Assembly: GCA_030670375.1 (NCBI GenBank)
Contig: DAOVBT010000001.1
Span: 1-36,343 of the forward strand
Direction of reading: 5' to 3'
DNA: 36,343 bases
Source: Candidatus Aminicenantota bacterium
GTDB taxonomy: Bacteria > Acidobacteriota > Aminicenantia > Aminicenantales > Aminicenantaceae
This document shows positions 23,975 through 32,097 of this stretch, piece after piece. The position numbers and the translations under genes were made by a program. The notes beneath the pieces are model-generated. The model did no database searches. It saw only the letters and a program-made list of their open reading frames with translations, and was not told the origin of the DNA. Each line of letters opens with the position of its first letter. Positions within the stretch are counted from its first letter, which is position 1.

Positions 23975-25456
23975 ATGGCCATGAAACTGCAACTTCATCA
24001 GAAACAGGTGCAGAAGCTTATCCTGGCGCCTGCTCTCCAACAAGCGATAAAGCTTCTCCCCTTGACAAACTTGGAACTCATCGAAATCATCGATGAAGAA
24101 CTCTCGCAAAATCCCATGCTGGAGATAGAGGAAGAAACGGCCGAAAAGAAGACAGAAGGATCCGATGAGGAAACAGGGGAAAAGGAAGGAGCGGAGAAAA
24201 GCAAAGAAATCAAGAGTGAAACGGATGAGGAGGTCATAAGCGATTCTCAAGCGAGAGAAGAGGATCAAGAGATCGAAGCCTATTTTCAGCAATATTTCGA
24301 CGAAGGGTTTCGATCGCTGTCGTACGAAAAAAAGGAAAGCATAGCCCTTGAAAATTTCGTGTCCAAAAGCCAGTCTCTCTGGGATCACTTGGACTGGCAA
24401 GCCAACCTGACATTTTTTGAAAAAAAGGATAAAGAAATTGCCCAGTATATCATCGGAAACATAAACGAGGACGGCTATCTCACCACTTCCCTCGAAGAGA
24501 TCGCGAGAGCCATGGATACATCCGAGGAAAGAGTCAGTCAGGTTCGGGAAAAAATCATGAGGTTTGATCCTGTCGGGGTGGGGAGCCTATCGGTCCAAGA
24601 GGCCCTTTTGGTCCAAATGGAATATTTTGAAATAAAGGATGATATCACCCAAAAAATCGTCAGTCAGCATATTCATCTTTTGGAAAAGTCAGATTTTGCT
24701 CAGGTGGCCAAGGAATTGGGGATTTCTCTCGGAGAGGTCAAACCTCATATCGAAGTGATAAAAAATTTGGATCCTACACCGGGAAGAAAATACAGCCAAG
24801 AAAAAACTTTTTATGTAACTCCCGATATCATCGTGACCAAAGAAGGTGATGAACTGAGAATCAACCTCAATGATGAAGGTCTGCCACGGTTAAGGGTGAA
24901 TACTTTCTACAAGAAGCTCCTAACCAAGGCTTCGAAGGAAAACCCTGAAGCCTACCTGTATTTGAAAGATAAGATGAAAAAGGCCTTTTGGTTTCTCAGA
25001 AGTTTGGATCAGAGAGATAGGACAATCTTTAAAGTGGCACGTTACATAGTGGACAAGCAAAAAGATTTTATAGAAAAAGGGATGGAATATATCAAAGCCT
25101 TGACTTTGATCGAGTTGGCTCAAGAAATCGGGGTTCATGAATCGACGGTAGGACGGGTGGTGGCAAACAAATACATCATGACTCCTCGAGGTGTTTTTTC
25201 ACTCAAATATTTTTTTCACAAATCCCTTTCTGGGGATTTTGGAGAGGAAATTTCTTCTCTGAGGGTTAAAGAGAGGATCAAAAAGCTCGTGGAAAACGAA
25301 GATCGGAAGAATCCGCTGAGCGACATAGAGATCGAGAACATTCTGGCTAGAGAGAATTTTCGGATCGCCCGCCGAACAGTGGCCAAGTACCGGAAGCAGT
25401 TAAGAATCCCTCCATCACACCTCAGAAAAAGAAAATACTGGGTAGAGGAGGCTTGA
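23975..25456 (+). CDS. rpoN: RNA polymerase sigma-54 factor
   Basis: RpoN directs RNA polymerase to -24/-12 promoters and needs enhancer-binding ATPases. All three regions are present in the 493-aa protein: the Gln/Leu-rich activator-interacting region I (MKLQLHQKQVQKLILAPALQ, QAIKLLPLTNLELIE), an acidic region II at about residues 45-105, and region III. The latter holds the core-binding domain (LPRLRVN near 298), the helix-turn-helix (LIELAQEIGVHESTVGRVVA) and the RpoN box ARRTVAKYR near residue 468. AGGA lies seven bases before the ATG. Its stop overlaps the hpf start by one base. I did not find a convincing sigma-54 promoter inside the window. Confidence 0.97.
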   Translation: MAMKLQLHQKQVQKLILAPALQQAIKLLPLTNLELIEIIDEELSQNPMLEIEEETAEKKTEGSDEETGEKEGAEKSKEIKSETDEEVISDSQAREEDQEIEAYFQQYFDEGFRSLSYEKKESIALENFVSKSQSLWDHLDWQANLTFFEKKDKEIAQYIIGNINEDGYLTTSLEEIARAMDTSEERVSQVREKIMRFDPVGVGSLSVQEALLVQMEYFEIKDDITQKIVSQHIHLLEKSDFAQVAKELGISLGEVKPHIEVIKNLDPTPGRKYSQEKTFYVTPDIIVTKEGDELRINLNDEGLPRLRVNTFYKKLLTKASKENPEAYLYLKDKMKKAFWFLRSLDQRDRTIFKVARYIVDKQKDFIEKGMEYIKALTLIELAQEIGVHESTVGRVVANKYIMTPRGVFSLKYFFHKSLSGDFGEEISSLRVKERIKKLVENEDRKNPLSDIEIENILARENFRIARRTVAKYRKQLRIPPSHLRKRKYWVEEA

Positions 25457-25980
25457 TGAACATAAATTATACTGCTCGTCACACAAAAGTGTCAGAGGAA
25501 ATGAAGCAGTACTGTGAAAAAAAAATCCAATCGCTGGAGAAATTGCTGGGACATCCAATCGATGCGGATATTCTGGTATCGGTTGAAAAGTATAGGCAAA
25601 AAGTAGAGATCAACCTGAAAACAAAAATGGCAACGTTGAATACGGTCGAAGAAACGCACGACATGTCCAGCTCTCTAATCGGGGCATTTGATCACCTGGA
25701 AACGAGGGTTAAAAAGGAGAGGGAAAAACTCAGGGAAAGGAAACGGAGAAGGATCAGAGAAGCAGAAACCTATCCTTCTCTGATGGAAGAAGGAGACAGG
25801 CCGAAAAGAATGATTCGAAGCCGGAGTTATACAATGAAGCCACTGTCCATCGAAGAAGCACTCGTGCAACTGGATACCAGCAAGGAAGATGTCTTTCTGT
25901 TCCGGACATTGGAAACGGAGAGCTGGGCTGCTCTGTATCGACGCAAAGACGGGAATTATGGTTTAATAGAACCGAAATAA
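25456..25980 (+). CDS. hpf: Long-form ribosome hibernation-promoting factor
   Basis: HPF binds 30S subunits in stationary phase and, in its long form, dimerises 70S ribosomes to inactive 100S particles. The 174-aa protein has the N-terminal ribosome-binding domain (about 1-100, INYTARHTKVSEEMKQYCEK) and the C-terminal dimerisation domain (about 115-174, SRSYTMKPLSIEEALVQLD ... GNYGLIEPK). The ATG at 25456 is preferred over a TTG one codon earlier because GAGGAGG lies just upstream and the ATG overlaps the rpoN stop (TGATG). Its position between rpoN and ptsN is conserved in many diderms, but E. coli has the short form there. Confidence 0.95.
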   Translation: MNINYTARHTKVSEEMKQYCEKKIQSLEKLLGHPIDADILVSVEKYRQKVEINLKTKMATLNTVEETHDMSSSLIGAFDHLETRVKKEREKLRERKRRRIREAETYPSLMEEGDRPKRMIRSRSYTMKPLSIEEALVQLDTSKEDVFLFRTLETESWAALYRRKDGNYGLIEPK

Positions 25981-26002
25981 TGCATAGGATTGTGAGAAAG
26001 AA

Positions 26003-26473
26003 TTGAAAATCCAAAATTTGCTTATCCAAGATATGATCCTGATGGGATTGGAATCTGAAGAGAGGGAAGAAGTTCTTAAAGAGATGGTGGGTTTTCTGAA
26101 AAAACGAAACCGCATCATGAAGGAAAAGGATCTTTATGAAAAGCTGATCCAAAGAGAGCGATTGGGAAGCACGGCCATCGGTGAGGGTGTCGCTATTCCT
26201 CATTGCAAAATGAAAGGCATCAAGGATCCCGTTGTCATGCTGGCCGTCTCCACAAAGGGCGTCAATTTCCATTCCCTGGACGGAAAACCATCGCATCTTT
26301 TTTTCTTGGTGGCTTCTTCTCCTGACAACCCCAGTTTAAACCTCCAAATTCTTGCCGCTATTGCCCACCTCGTGCGGAAGGCGAATTCTCTTTTGAAAAA
26401 AATATTGGAGGCAAAAAATATTTTTGATATCCTGGAAATCATAAGGGAAGAAGAAGAGAAAATAAATGAATGA
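26003..26473 (+). CDS. ptsN: Nitrogen-regulatory PTS enzyme IIA (PtsN)
   Basis: PtsN is the phosphoacceptor of the nitrogen-related PTS. It does not transport sugar but regulates other proteins (for example K+ transport in E. coli). The 156-aa protein has the fructose/mannitol-type EIIA fold with phospho-His67 in GEGVAIPHCKM, preceded by RERLGSTAIG, and ends with FFLVASSPDNPSLNLQILA and a helical tail. The start is TTG at 26003 with GAGAAAGAA just before it. The last eight bases overlap the hprK start. Confidence 0.93.
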   Translation: MKIQNLLIQDMILMGLESEEREEVLKEMVGFLKKRNRIMKEKDLYEKLIQRERLGSTAIGEGVAIPHCKMKGIKDPVVMLAVSTKGVNFHSLDGKPSHLFFLVASSPDNPSLNLQILAAIAHLVRKANSLLKKILEAKNIFDILEIIREEEEKINE

Positions 26474-27377
26474 AGGAAGGGGAGATTCCCTTCAGGTCCG
26501 TCATTTCTACCAAAAGGCAAAGATACCCTTGGAGTTGCGTTCCGTTTCGGGGAGGACCGGATTTTTAAAAGCTATGAAGTTTTCTGAATCCCAGAGGAAT
26601 TCTTCTCCCGTGGAAGTGTGGGGAAGGAACGAAATTCAGAAAATAGAACGGATGTCTCGGAATCAAAGAAATACATTTATCCAGGACAGAATCCGCAATC
26701 TGCCCTGTCTTATCCTTACAGATGGCTTATCCTATCCTCAAGATGTCACCAAGAAGGCCAAAGAATGGCGAATCGCCCTATTTGCTACCGGACTCTCGAA
26801 GAGCAAGAGCAAGGCCCAGCTGAGGAAATTATTTTCTGGCTTCGAATCGCCAAAACATATTTTATCGGGAGGATTGCTCCATATTTTTGGACGCGGTGTG
26901 CTCATATTGGGTGACAGCGGCGTCGGCAAAAGCGAAAGTGCCTTAGAACTTATTTCGAGAGGACATCTTTTTGTGTCCGATGATATCGTCCAGATTCAAA
27001 AGGATCAGGATGGAAAATTGATCGGGTCGGCAGCATCTCTTTCGCGGAATTTTATGGAGATAAGAGGATTGGGAATTATCAATATCAAAAAGATATTTGG
27101 GGCTGGGTCCATCTGCAAGCAGACGAGGATCGATCTTGTCATCATGCTGAAAAAGTGGAAAGAGGGGAAAGAGTATGACCGCCTAGGCCTTAAATTTCCG
27201 GAGAATCAAAAAATCCTAGGCGTTGGTGTCCCCAAGATATCCATTCCTGTGGCGCCCGGAAGAAATATCGCCACTCTTATCGAGGTAGCCTGCAAAGTTT
27301 TCATACTGAAACAGAAGGGATATCATGCGGCCCTAGAGATTACGGAAAAATTGGACCGAGCTCTAGCGATTCGATGA
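26466..27377 (+). CDS. hprK: HPr kinase/phosphorylase
   Basis: HprK phosphorylates Ser46 of HPr with ATP and also removes the phosphate, setting HPr's regulatory state. The 303-aa protein is full length, with an N-terminal domain (about 1-130) and a C-terminal kinase domain. Walker A is LILGDSGVGKSESALELI near 146-163, followed by VSDDIVQI. The signature EIRGLGIINIKKIFGAGSI (near 198) and PVAPGRNIATLIEVAC (near 259) are specific for the family. The matching Ser46 is present in the HPr encoded downstream. Starts and stops overlap neighbours on both sides (8 bases with ptsN, 4 with rapZ), so translation is coupled. Confidence 0.95.
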   Translation: MNEGRGDSLQVRHFYQKAKIPLELRSVSGRTGFLKAMKFSESQRNSSPVEVWGRNEIQKIERMSRNQRNTFIQDRIRNLPCLILTDGLSYPQDVTKKAKEWRIALFATGLSKSKSKAQLRKLFSGFESPKHILSGGLLHIFGRGVLILGDSGVGKSESALELISRGHLFVSDDIVQIQKDQDGKLIGSAASLSRNFMEIRGLGIINIKKIFGAGSICKQTRIDLVIMLKKWKEGKEYDRLGLKFPENQKILGVGVPKISIPVAPGRNIATLIEVACKVFILKQKGYHAALEITEKLDRALAIR

Positions 27378-28252
27378 ACATGAAAAAAGACAGAAAAAGA
27401 GATACCCGATTTTTGATAATCACAGGACTTTCCGGTTCCGGGAAGACAGTGGTTGGCCGATTCTTGGAAGATTTGGGATACTATTGTATCGATAATCTTC
27501 CGACGAAGTTGATCCCTCGTTTTGTGGACTTGTGGACAAGGAAAGAAGTCGAAATAGAAAAGGTTGCTCTTGTTGTTGACATCAGGGAGGTCGGATTCGC
27601 CAAAGAATTTCCCAAAGTCCTCCAGTCCATTCGGGAGAAAGTTCAGCCATACCTGATCTTTCTGGAGGCTTCTGATGAGGTCCTGTTCAAACGATTCAGC
27701 GAAAGCCGGAGGCCTCATCCCCTGGCTAGCACGAAATCAGTCCGGGAGGGAATCGTGCTAGAAAGGAAGAGGCTGGCTAAAATAAAGAAACTGGCCGACG
27801 AGGTCCTTGATACCTCTTTTACCAACTTGGCTGAACTCAAGGAAATCCTAACCAGGCAGTTTTTACGAAAAAAAGGGCTGAGTCTTCAGATCGTGGTGGT
27901 GAGTTTTGGCTATAAATATGGCATTCCTCTCGATTCAGACCTTGTTTTTGACACGCGTTTTTTGCCGAATCCCCACTATATTGATGCCATGCGAGATAAA
28001 ACGGGCAGAAGCAAAAAGGTTAAAGAATATGTCCTGCAAGCCAAGGAAACGCAGTCTTTCTTGATTAGGCTTAAGAGGTTTGTGGATTACCTGATACCCA
28101 AGTTTGAAGATGAGGGAAAGAGCTATTTGACCATTGCGATGGGATGTACCGGGGGAAGACACAGATCTGTCGTGCTTGCGGATAGATTGAAAGAACATCT
28201 CAAAGGCCAAAACTATAGAGCCAAAACCTATCACCGAGACATGTTTAAATAG
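27374..28252 (+). CDS. rapZ: RNase adapter / nucleotide-binding protein RapZ
   Basis: RapZ-type proteins bind nucleotides and, in E. coli, deliver the GlmZ small RNA to RNase E. The 292-aa length is typical. It has Walker A GLSGSGKT near residue 18, the following DLGYYCIDNLP, the VVDIREVGF segment and the RRPHPL motif. The C-terminal signature VSFGYKYGIPLDSDLVFD ... RFLPNPHY ... MGCTGGRHRSVVLADRL and final YHRDMFK are present. The start overlaps the hprK stop by four bases (ATGA); a second in-frame ATG lies two codons later. Whether it handles RNA in this lineage is unknown. Confidence 0.94.
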   Translation: MNMKKDRKRDTRFLIITGLSGSGKTVVGRFLEDLGYYCIDNLPTKLIPRFVDLWTRKEVEIEKVALVVDIREVGFAKEFPKVLQSIREKVQPYLIFLEASDEVLFKRFSESRRPHPLASTKSVREGIVLERKRLAKIKKLADEVLDTSFTNLAELKEILTRQFLRKKGLSLQIVVVSFGYKYGIPLDSDLVFDTRFLPNPHYIDAMRDKTGRSKKVKEYVLQAKETQSFLIRLKRFVDYLIPKFEDEGKSYLTIAMGCTGGRHRSVVLADRLKEHLKGQNYRAKTYHRDMFK

Positions 28253-28270
28253 ACAAAAAACTTAAGGTTG

Positions 28271-28300
28271 TTCACAATTAATGGTAGAATTTTATACAAT
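28271..28300 (+). promoter_or_regulatory. Internal sigma-70-type promoter for EIIA-Man, HPr and enzyme I
   Basis: TTCACA (28271-28276) and TACAAT (28295-28300) are separated by 18 bases, in the 106-base gap between rapZ and the EIIA gene. It would allow the phosphorelay genes to be transcribed apart from the rpoN cluster. It could also be read as TATACA with a 16-base spacer. Confidence 0.6.
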
Positions 28301-28358
28301 GTAGAGAATCGGGAATAGATACTTTGTTATTGGACGAAAAAATGGAGCAGCCAAAAAA

Positions 28359-28763
28359 ATGATCGGTGGAATTATCGTGTCCCACGGAAAATTGGCTGAA
28401 GAACTTCTCAATGCCCTCACGATCATTCTTGGGGAAGTGGTGAATATGGAAGCCATTTCCATCGGGTGGTATGATGATGTTGAAGATTCCAAGCGCAAGA
28501 TAAACCAATCCTTGAAAGGGGTTGATCAGAAAAACGGTGTCCTCATCTTTACGGATATGTTCGGAGGAACACCATCCAACTTGAGCTTCAGTTTTTTGAA
28601 AGATGATAGAATCGAGATCATAACGGGAGTCAATCTCCCTATGCTTATCAAATTTGTCTCGCTTCAGAGAAGCAATAAATTGAAAGAGGTGGCGAAAAAG
28701 GTTGTGGAACAAGGAAAAAAGAATATTCATCTTGCCAGTGCCCTCCTGAGCTCCAAGCATTGA
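28359..28763 (+). CDS. Mannose-type PTS enzyme IIA
   Basis: This 134-aa protein is a stand-alone EIIA of the mannose family. The phosphoacceptor His9 lies in IIVSHGKLAEELLNAL, and the active-site loop FTDMFGGTPSNLS near residue 66 is the family signature. No EIIB, EIIC or EIID of the mannose type is nearby. Stand-alone EIIA-Man with HprK, HPr and enzyme I is known from alpha- and deltaproteobacteria, where it is thought to be regulatory. It is the first gene after the internal promoter. Confidence 0.92.
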   Translation: MIGGIIVSHGKLAEELLNALTIILGEVVNMEAISIGWYDDVEDSKRKINQSLKGVDQKNGVLIFTDMFGGTPSNLSFSFLKDDRIEIITGVNLPMLIKFVSLQRSNKLKEVAKKVVEQGKKNIHLASALLSSKH

Positions 28764-28785
28764 TCGAGCGGGAAAATCCTGATCC

Positions 28786-29055
28786 ATGTTAGAGAGAAAG
28801 GTTGCCATAATAAATAGACTGGGGTTGCATGCAAGAGCGGCAGCAAAATTTGTCAAGTTGGCAAACAGATTCAAAGCATCTGTCAAAATCGAGAAAGATG
28901 GTGTTCAGATCGATGGAAAAAGTATTTTAGGTATCCTGACATTGGCAGCTGTGCAGGGGGCAGAGATAACATTGACGATATCGGGCACGGATGAGAAGCC
29001 AGCTATGAAGACACTGGTTTTTTTGATCGAAAACCGGTTTGAAGAGGAAGAGTAG
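28786..29055 (+). CDS. ptsH: Phosphocarrier protein HPr
   Basis: HPr carries phosphate from enzyme I to EIIA proteins. The 89-aa protein has both regulatory sites: His15 in RLGLHARAAAKFV and Ser46 in DGKSILGILTLAA. Ser46 is the HprK target, and hprK is encoded four genes upstream in this window, so the kinase-substrate pair is intact. It lies between EIIA-Man (22-base gap) and enzyme I (6-base gap). Confidence 0.96.
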   Translation: MLERKVAIINRLGLHARAAAKFVKLANRFKASVKIEKDGVQIDGKSILGILTLAAVQGAEITLTISGTDEKPAMKTLVFLIENRFEEEE

Positions 29056-29061
29056 TCCAGA

Positions 29062-30819
29062 ATGGAATACATCAGATTAAGAGGACTCGGCGTTTCTCCG
29101 GGAATTGCCATCGGAGGAGTGCAACTGACCGAAAAAGTTGTGTTTACGACGAGAAAAGAAGCGATCTCTGCTGAACAGGTGGACGGCGAGTTGAATCGAT
29201 TAAACGGTGCGATCGAGCGAACGCATGAACAGCTCGTGAGAATCAGGGACAATATCAAGGATATTGTCGGTGAGGAACACGCGTTCATATTTGAGGCTCA
29301 TCTTCTCATTTTGCATGATAAATCCTTGCGCATGTCGCTAAAAGAGATCATTCGGAAAGAAAAAACACGGGCAGAATGGGCGATCTCTCGCGTGCACGTA
29401 AAGTATCAGAAACTCTTCGAGTCAATCGATGACGAGTATCTTATGCAGCGAAAATTCGATGTTGCCGATGTCCTTTCAAAAATATACAGAAATTTGGAGA
29501 CAGCCGAGCCAGGAAAAAAGGAAGAAGGGAAAGAAAAAATCCTCGTAGCTCATGAGCTTCTCCCCTCGGAGGCTGCCTTGCGGCTGAGCAAGGGCAATGT
29601 CCTTGCCGTGGCTCTCGATATGGGGGGACAGACATCCCACACGGCAATACTTGCCCGGTCGTTGAATATACCGACTGTGATGGGTCTGCGGAATGTTTCC
29701 CAGAGAGTAAAAAACGGGGATGTTTTGATCGTTGACGGAACAGATGGAGAAGTTTTGATCAATCCTCCTTTAGCCATCCAGAAGGAGTTTGCGAGCAAGA
29801 AAAAAAAGTACGATGACTACAGGAAGGAACTGAAAAAAATCGCGAAGCTGAGCTCTAAAACTCTAGATAAATTCGAATTTTTGCCATTAGCCAATATCGA
29901 GCTTCCCGAAGAAGTGCCTATGGCCTTTTCGATGGGGGCGGAGGGGATAGGCCTTTTTAGATCTGAATTTCTATACCTCCAGAGCACGACTCCCCCTACT
30001 GAAGAGGCTCACTACCAGATTTATTCTCAGATAGCCAAGGATGCGTATCCCTCCCCTGTTTACATACGGACAATCGATATGGGCGGCGAGAAAAATTTGC
30101 CTCATCTTAAAATCGAAAAGGAGCCCAATCCTGCTCTTGGGCTTCGTGCCATACGCCTGTCTTTGCGGGATAGAGAATTCTTCAAGGTCCAGTTGAAAGC
30201 GATATTGAGAGCCAGCGCGATGGGAAACGTCAGGGTTCTTATCCCGATGATAACGGAGCTTGAGGAAATCGAAGAGGTTAAAATGCTGTTTCGGGAGATT
30301 CAACAGGAGATGAGGGAAAAAAACATCCCTTTTGATGAAAATATTCCTTTGGGTGTGATGATCGAAGTTCCTGCAGCAGCTGCTCTGACAGATATACTGG
30401 TTAAAGAAGTGGATTATATCAGTATTGGAACCAATGATCTTATCCAGTACTACCTGGCCGTGGACCGCTCGAATGAACTGGTATCTTATCTTTTTAAGCC
30501 TCTGCATCCGTCCGTTTTGAGGCTTATCAAGTTTGTCATCGACACGGCTCAAAAAGAAAATAAAGATGTGACGGTGTGCGGAGAGATGGCTGCAGACACC
30601 CTTTCAGCGATCGTTCTGCTCGGTCTCGGGCTGCGCAAATTCAGCATGAACCCGATATTTATTCCCAGGATTAAGAATGTTTTGCGGTCGGTGGAGCAAA
30701 AAACAGCGAAAGAGGTGGTCGAGGAAGCGATGTTGCTAAAAACGGCTCAGGAGATCGAAGAATGCATTATCGAGAGAATACTGCTCAAACATCCCAAAGC
30801 TTTTCTTATGGAGCTGTGA
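29062..30819 (+). CDS. ptsI: PTS enzyme I
   Basis: Enzyme I takes phosphate from PEP and passes it to HPr. The 585-aa protein is of the sugar-PTS length, without the GAF domain of nitrogen-type enzyme I (PtsP). It has the HPr-binding helical domain (about 35-140), the phospho-His193 in MGGQTSHTAILARSLNIPT and the PEP-binding barrel (MGAEGIGLFRSEFLYL near 293, YISIGTNDLIQYYLAVDRSN near 453). The active-site Cys lies in VCGEMAAD near 507. The PEP it uses is the product of enolase, encoded at the other end of the window. Its 3' end overlaps the receiver gene on the opposite strand by 14 bases. Confidence 0.96.
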   Translation: MEYIRLRGLGVSPGIAIGGVQLTEKVVFTTRKEAISAEQVDGELNRLNGAIERTHEQLVRIRDNIKDIVGEEHAFIFEAHLLILHDKSLRMSLKEIIRKEKTRAEWAISRVHVKYQKLFESIDDEYLMQRKFDVADVLSKIYRNLETAEPGKKEEGKEKILVAHELLPSEAALRLSKGNVLAVALDMGGQTSHTAILARSLNIPTVMGLRNVSQRVKNGDVLIVDGTDGEVLINPPLAIQKEFASKKKKYDDYRKELKKIAKLSSKTLDKFEFLPLANIELPEEVPMAFSMGAEGIGLFRSEFLYLQSTTPPTEEAHYQIYSQIAKDAYPSPVYIRTIDMGGEKNLPHLKIEKEPNPALGLRAIRLSLRDREFFKVQLKAILRASAMGNVRVLIPMITELEEIEEVKMLFREIQQEMREKNIPFDENIPLGVMIEVPAAAALTDILVKEVDYISIGTNDLIQYYLAVDRSNELVSYLFKPLHPSVLRLIKFVIDTAQKENKDVTVCGEMAADTLSAIVLLGLGLRKFSMNPIFIPRIKNVLRSVEQKTAKEVVEEAMLLKTAQEIEECIIERILLKHPKAFLMEL

Positions 30820-31180
30820 GCAATTTGTCCAGTTTATCGAGAAGTTCGTTCGTGTCGATCGGCTTTTGGATAAAATGGTCAGCTCCAGAATCTCTTACCT
30901 CAAATTGAAAGGCTGCTCCTTTGTAAACAGCGGTCATCAATATAATCTTGATGTCTTTAAGCTGGGGATCCTGTTTGATTTTTGTGCACAGCTCCAGCCC
31001 GTGTATTTTAGGGATCAACATGTCGCTGATCACCGCGCCTGGTTTTTCTTTGGTAGCGAGTTCAAGTCCTTCTGCGCCATCTTTTGCGCTCAGAACTTGA
31101 TACCCGTGACGGGATAGGATCATCTCAAGCATCGTCAGAGTGACCCTGTCATCGTCGATGATAAGAATCTTGGGTTTCAT
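30806..31180 (-). CDS. Stand-alone response-regulator receiver protein
   Basis: This 124-aa protein is a single CheY-like receiver domain with no output domain. The acidic pocket Asp9-Asp11 (IIDDDR), phospho-acceptor Asp53 (VISDMLIP), Thr83 (LMTAV) and Lys106 (QKPID) are all present, so it should be phosphorylatable. There is no histidine kinase nearby. It directly abuts the cupin gene (stop and start codons adjacent) and is probably the last gene of that transcript. Its partner and role are unknown. Confidence 0.9.
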   Translation of the reverse strand: MKPKILIIDDDRVTLTMLEMILSRHGYQVLSAKDGAEGLELATKEKPGAVISDMLIPKIHGLELCTKIKQDPQLKDIKIILMTAVYKGAAFQFEVRDSGADHFIQKPIDTNELLDKLDKLLTAP

Positions 31181-31564
31181 TTATTTCCTGCCGTATTCAT
31201 CGTCCAGCCGAATGATATCCGACTCCCCGGATTTGCCGATCCAGATCTCCATTATCCGGGCTGGTTTTTGACCGATGCAGCGGACGCGGTGAGCAACTTT
31301 GCGTGGTATAAATATTTCCTCATTCGCCTGGGGTTGCCAAACCCGGTCTCCTGCGGTTACTTCCAGTCCTTCGTCTAAGATAACCCAGAATTCACTGCGC
31401 TTCATATGATATTGGAGAGACAGGGCTTCTCCTGGCTTGACCGTGATTATCTTGATACTCCCGGCTTGATCATATGGAAAGGACCGGAATTTACCCCAGG
31501 GTCTGATATCTTCTGTAATCGCTTTTCGGAAAATGGCGATATCGGTTTTCTTGCCAGAAGTCAT
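31181..31564 (-). CDS. Mannose-6-phosphate-isomerase-type cupin
   Basis: This 127-aa single-domain cupin resembles the C-terminal isomerase domain of bifunctional GDP-mannose pyrophosphorylase / mannose-6-phosphate isomerase. It shows RPWGKFRSF, then IKIITVKPGEALSLQYHMKRSEFWVIL with the metal-binding His, and IPRKVAHRVRC with the second His. It ends with IRLDDEYGRK, close to the DIVRxxDxYGR ending of those enzymes. The pyrophosphorylase half is absent, so it may be a free isomerase or a sugar-binding cupin. It lies between ssb (53-base gap) and the receiver gene. Confidence 0.82.
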   Translation of the reverse strand: MTSGKKTDIAIFRKAITEDIRPWGKFRSFPYDQAGSIKIITVKPGEALSLQYHMKRSEFWVILDEGLEVTAGDRVWQPQANEEIFIPRKVAHRVRCIGQKPARIMEIWIGKSGESDIIRLDDEYGRK

Positions 31565-31617
31565 TGTGAATATTTCCAGAGATATCTGCCTAATTTTTTG
31601 GCCTGATCGCTGGCTTT

Positions 31618-32097
31618 CTAAAAAGGGACTTCTTCGTCTCCGTCCGTCTCGCTTTCGATGTCAGGGATGGAACTTTCCTTACCGGGAAAATCTGGAGGGC
31701 CGGAACTGGAAGGCGTGGGGGAAAACTCTCCTTCCTGTCTTTCCGTATCGTCTTTGCGGCCGAGCAGGATGATGTTTTGGGCTTCGACTTCCGTGGAATA
31801 TCTTTTGTTTCCTTCCCTATCCTGCCAGCTTCGAGTTCGCAGCTTCCCTTCCAGATAGATCTGTTTTCCTTGGTTGAGATACTTCTCGCAAAACTCTCCA
31901 AGCTTTCCCCATGCCACGATGCGATGCCATTCCACTCGAATATCACTTTCATTTGTGCTAGGATTGAAGTAACGTTCGTTGGTGGCGAGCGTGAAGCGAG
32001 CGATAGCCCGCTCAGATTGCGGGAGATACCGAAGTTCTGGGTTTCGTCCCAAGCGGCCGATCAGAGTAACCTTGTTTAGACTATTGATGTCTCTCAT
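31618..32097 (-). CDS. ssb: Single-stranded-DNA-binding protein
   Basis: SSB coats single-stranded DNA and recruits repair and replication partners. The 159-aa protein has an OB fold (about 1-112: SLNKVTLIGRLGRNPELRYL, then RVEWHRIVAWGKLGEFCEKY and GKQIYLEGKLRTRSW), a low-complexity Pro/Ser/Glu linker and the acidic protein-interaction tip DEEVPF, as in E. coli's DDDIPF. Its ATG lies inside the end of cpoB (17-base overlap) and has only a weak, distant Shine-Dalgarno, so translational coupling is likely. Its place in a tol-pal transcript is unusual. RecJ, encoded in this window, is a known SSB-tip partner in other bacteria. Confidence 0.95.
   Translation of the reverse strand: MRDINSLNKVTLIGRLGRNPELRYLPQSERAIARFTLATNERYFNPSTNESDIRVEWHRIVAWGKLGEFCEKYLNQGKQIYLEGKLRTRSWQDREGNKRYSTEVEAQNIILLGRKDDTERQEGEFSPTPSSSGPPDFPGKESSIPDIESETDGDEEVPF

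Noticed and set aside
25033..25050. TGGCAC sequence resembling a sigma-54 -24 element inside rpoN
   Set aside because: There is no GC-type -12 element at the required spacing; other TGGCAC occurrences (in holA and recJ) fail for the same reason.
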